A stretch of 64,000 nt of DNA, taken from contig NC_134031.1 in the NCBI RefSeq assembly GCF_964204645.1, forward strand, positions 12,130,501 through 12,194,500, given 5' to 3'. Every line of letters begins with the position of its first letter. The first letter of the stretch is position 1. A program made the translations under genes and the position numbers. A model generated the notes under the pieces. The model searched no databases. It worked only from the letters and a program-made list of their open reading frames with translations, and had not been told where the DNA came from. The stretch comes from Tubulanus polymorphus. Its lineage: Eukaryota > Nemertea > Palaeonemertea > Tubulaniformes > Tubulanidae. Positions 63,456 to 64,000 of the stretch are shown in pieces.

Positions 63456-64000
63456 GCCATGTTCGCGATTGAATCCTTTTTTGTCTATGTGTGGTGTTTA
63501 ATCTTTTGTCTTTGTTTGATGTGTATGTTTATTTCAGTGTGTCTAATCTTTCAATGTGTATAGATTTGGTATGGATTTGGATTTCGATATTGTATGGGTT
63601 GTATCAGAAATGCACAAAAGGATTATTTTTGTATTCAGAACTGTTCAATTTGGTACTGGCTATTTTCGGTTCTTAACCACTATTACACGCTTACAGTTCC
63701 CAGTTGTATATAGTTCTCCTCTAGGATGTGCTGGGCATTCGCCCCAGGGATTTCATAGTCGCAGCTAGTCTACAAAGTTGTAAGTCAAATGTCATAATGT
63801 ACGCAGTATCGAATTGGTTTTCCGGATTCACTTGATTCCGTTAGCAAATTATTTAATACCTATATGCGCTTTGTATTTTGTAGTTAACGTTACGTGTCTT
63901 ATGTGTTTTACGTGTCTTATGTGTTACGTGTTATGTGTTACGTGGTGTCCTACGTATGTGTTATGTGGTGTTGTGTTAATAAATGTAACAGTTAAATCGA
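63456..64000 (+). repeat. Probable 3' LTR of the BEL element (incomplete)
   Basis: It starts TGCCATGTTCGCGATTG after a purine-rich GTCAAGGGGG. It contains a run of ACGTGT/TATGTGTT tandem words near 63890-63970 and AATAAA at 63980. The end lies outside the window and no 5' partner is found, so the boundary is provisional. Confidence 0.45.

Larger units (their letters stand above)
58465..64000 (+). mobile_element. BEL/Pao LTR retrotransposon, 5' LTR missing, 3' end runs off the window
   Basis: Gag with a DUF1759-type domain, protease, reverse transcriptase, RNase H, part of the integrase and a C-terminal DUF5641-type domain follow in BEL order. Frameshifts lie near 59925, 60460, 62585 and 62990. 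A likely purine tract and LTR start (CAAGGGGGTGCCATG) lie at 63450. Confidence 0.85.

Overview
This window looks like an intergenic or intronic stretch of an animal genome, probably a marine invertebrate (a lophotrochozoan is plausible but unproven). I found no convincing host gene and no tRNA, rRNA or CRISPR array. What can be recognised is almost entirely mobile DNA: fragments of at least five Polinton/Maverick-type elements (the adintovirus-like class of self-synthesising, protein-primed DNA-polymerase elements), Helitron/pearl-type repeats with tandem cores, a minisatellite, small inverted-repeat transposons, and remnants of four retrotransposon classes (LTR, DIRS, Penelope-like, BEL/Pao) plus decayed LINE-like pieces.

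Layout. 1-1560: right end of Polinton D, a sibling of element B. 1660-5289: remains of Polinton A (coiled-coil, capsid and integrase pseudogenes) interrupted by pearl-type repeats. 5290-23337: Polinton B, an 18 kb AT-rich element with both terminal inverted repeats and a target-site duplication, inserted inside the integrase pseudogene of A, which resumes at 23338-23826. 24960-25320: LINE-like RT remnant. 25338-28711: 31-bp minisatellite split by a pearl-type element. 29090-29945: right-end fragment of Polinton E. 33411-35156: pearl-type element containing a 480-bp inverted-repeat transposon. 39439-40608: possible LTR remnant and a small TIR element. 40797-48134: Polinton C, GC-richer and heavily decayed. 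49716-51381: short LTR element with both LTRs. 51800-57030: DIRS-like and Penelope-like remnants with hammerhead-like motifs. 58465-64000: BEL/Pao retrotransposon.

How element B works as a unit. A plus-strand block carries the protein-primed DNA polymerase, a small possibly OB-fold protein, a penton-like minor capsid candidate, a run of small membrane or coiled-coil proteins, a hexon-like major capsid candidate and a zinc-finger protein. A convergent minus-strand block carries a 202-aa protein, a membrane protein, a chromodomain integrase and a packaging-type ATPase. The right flank holds an unknown protein and an HNH endonuclease. Genes are packed with gaps of about 20 bp, and most starts follow a T-run plus a TAAATG-like motif. 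Together this encodes replication, integration, packaging and capsid functions, as expected for a viral Polinton. The major genes carry stops or frameshifts, so this copy is a decayed provirus unless the breaks are assembly errors.

The observations I rate highest are the Polinton-in-Polinton insertion with its duplication, the long terminal palindromes of B, the start-codon-linked promoter-like motif (with a different version in element C), and the terminal zinc-finger module that appears at the ends of three elements, once fused to an HNH tail.
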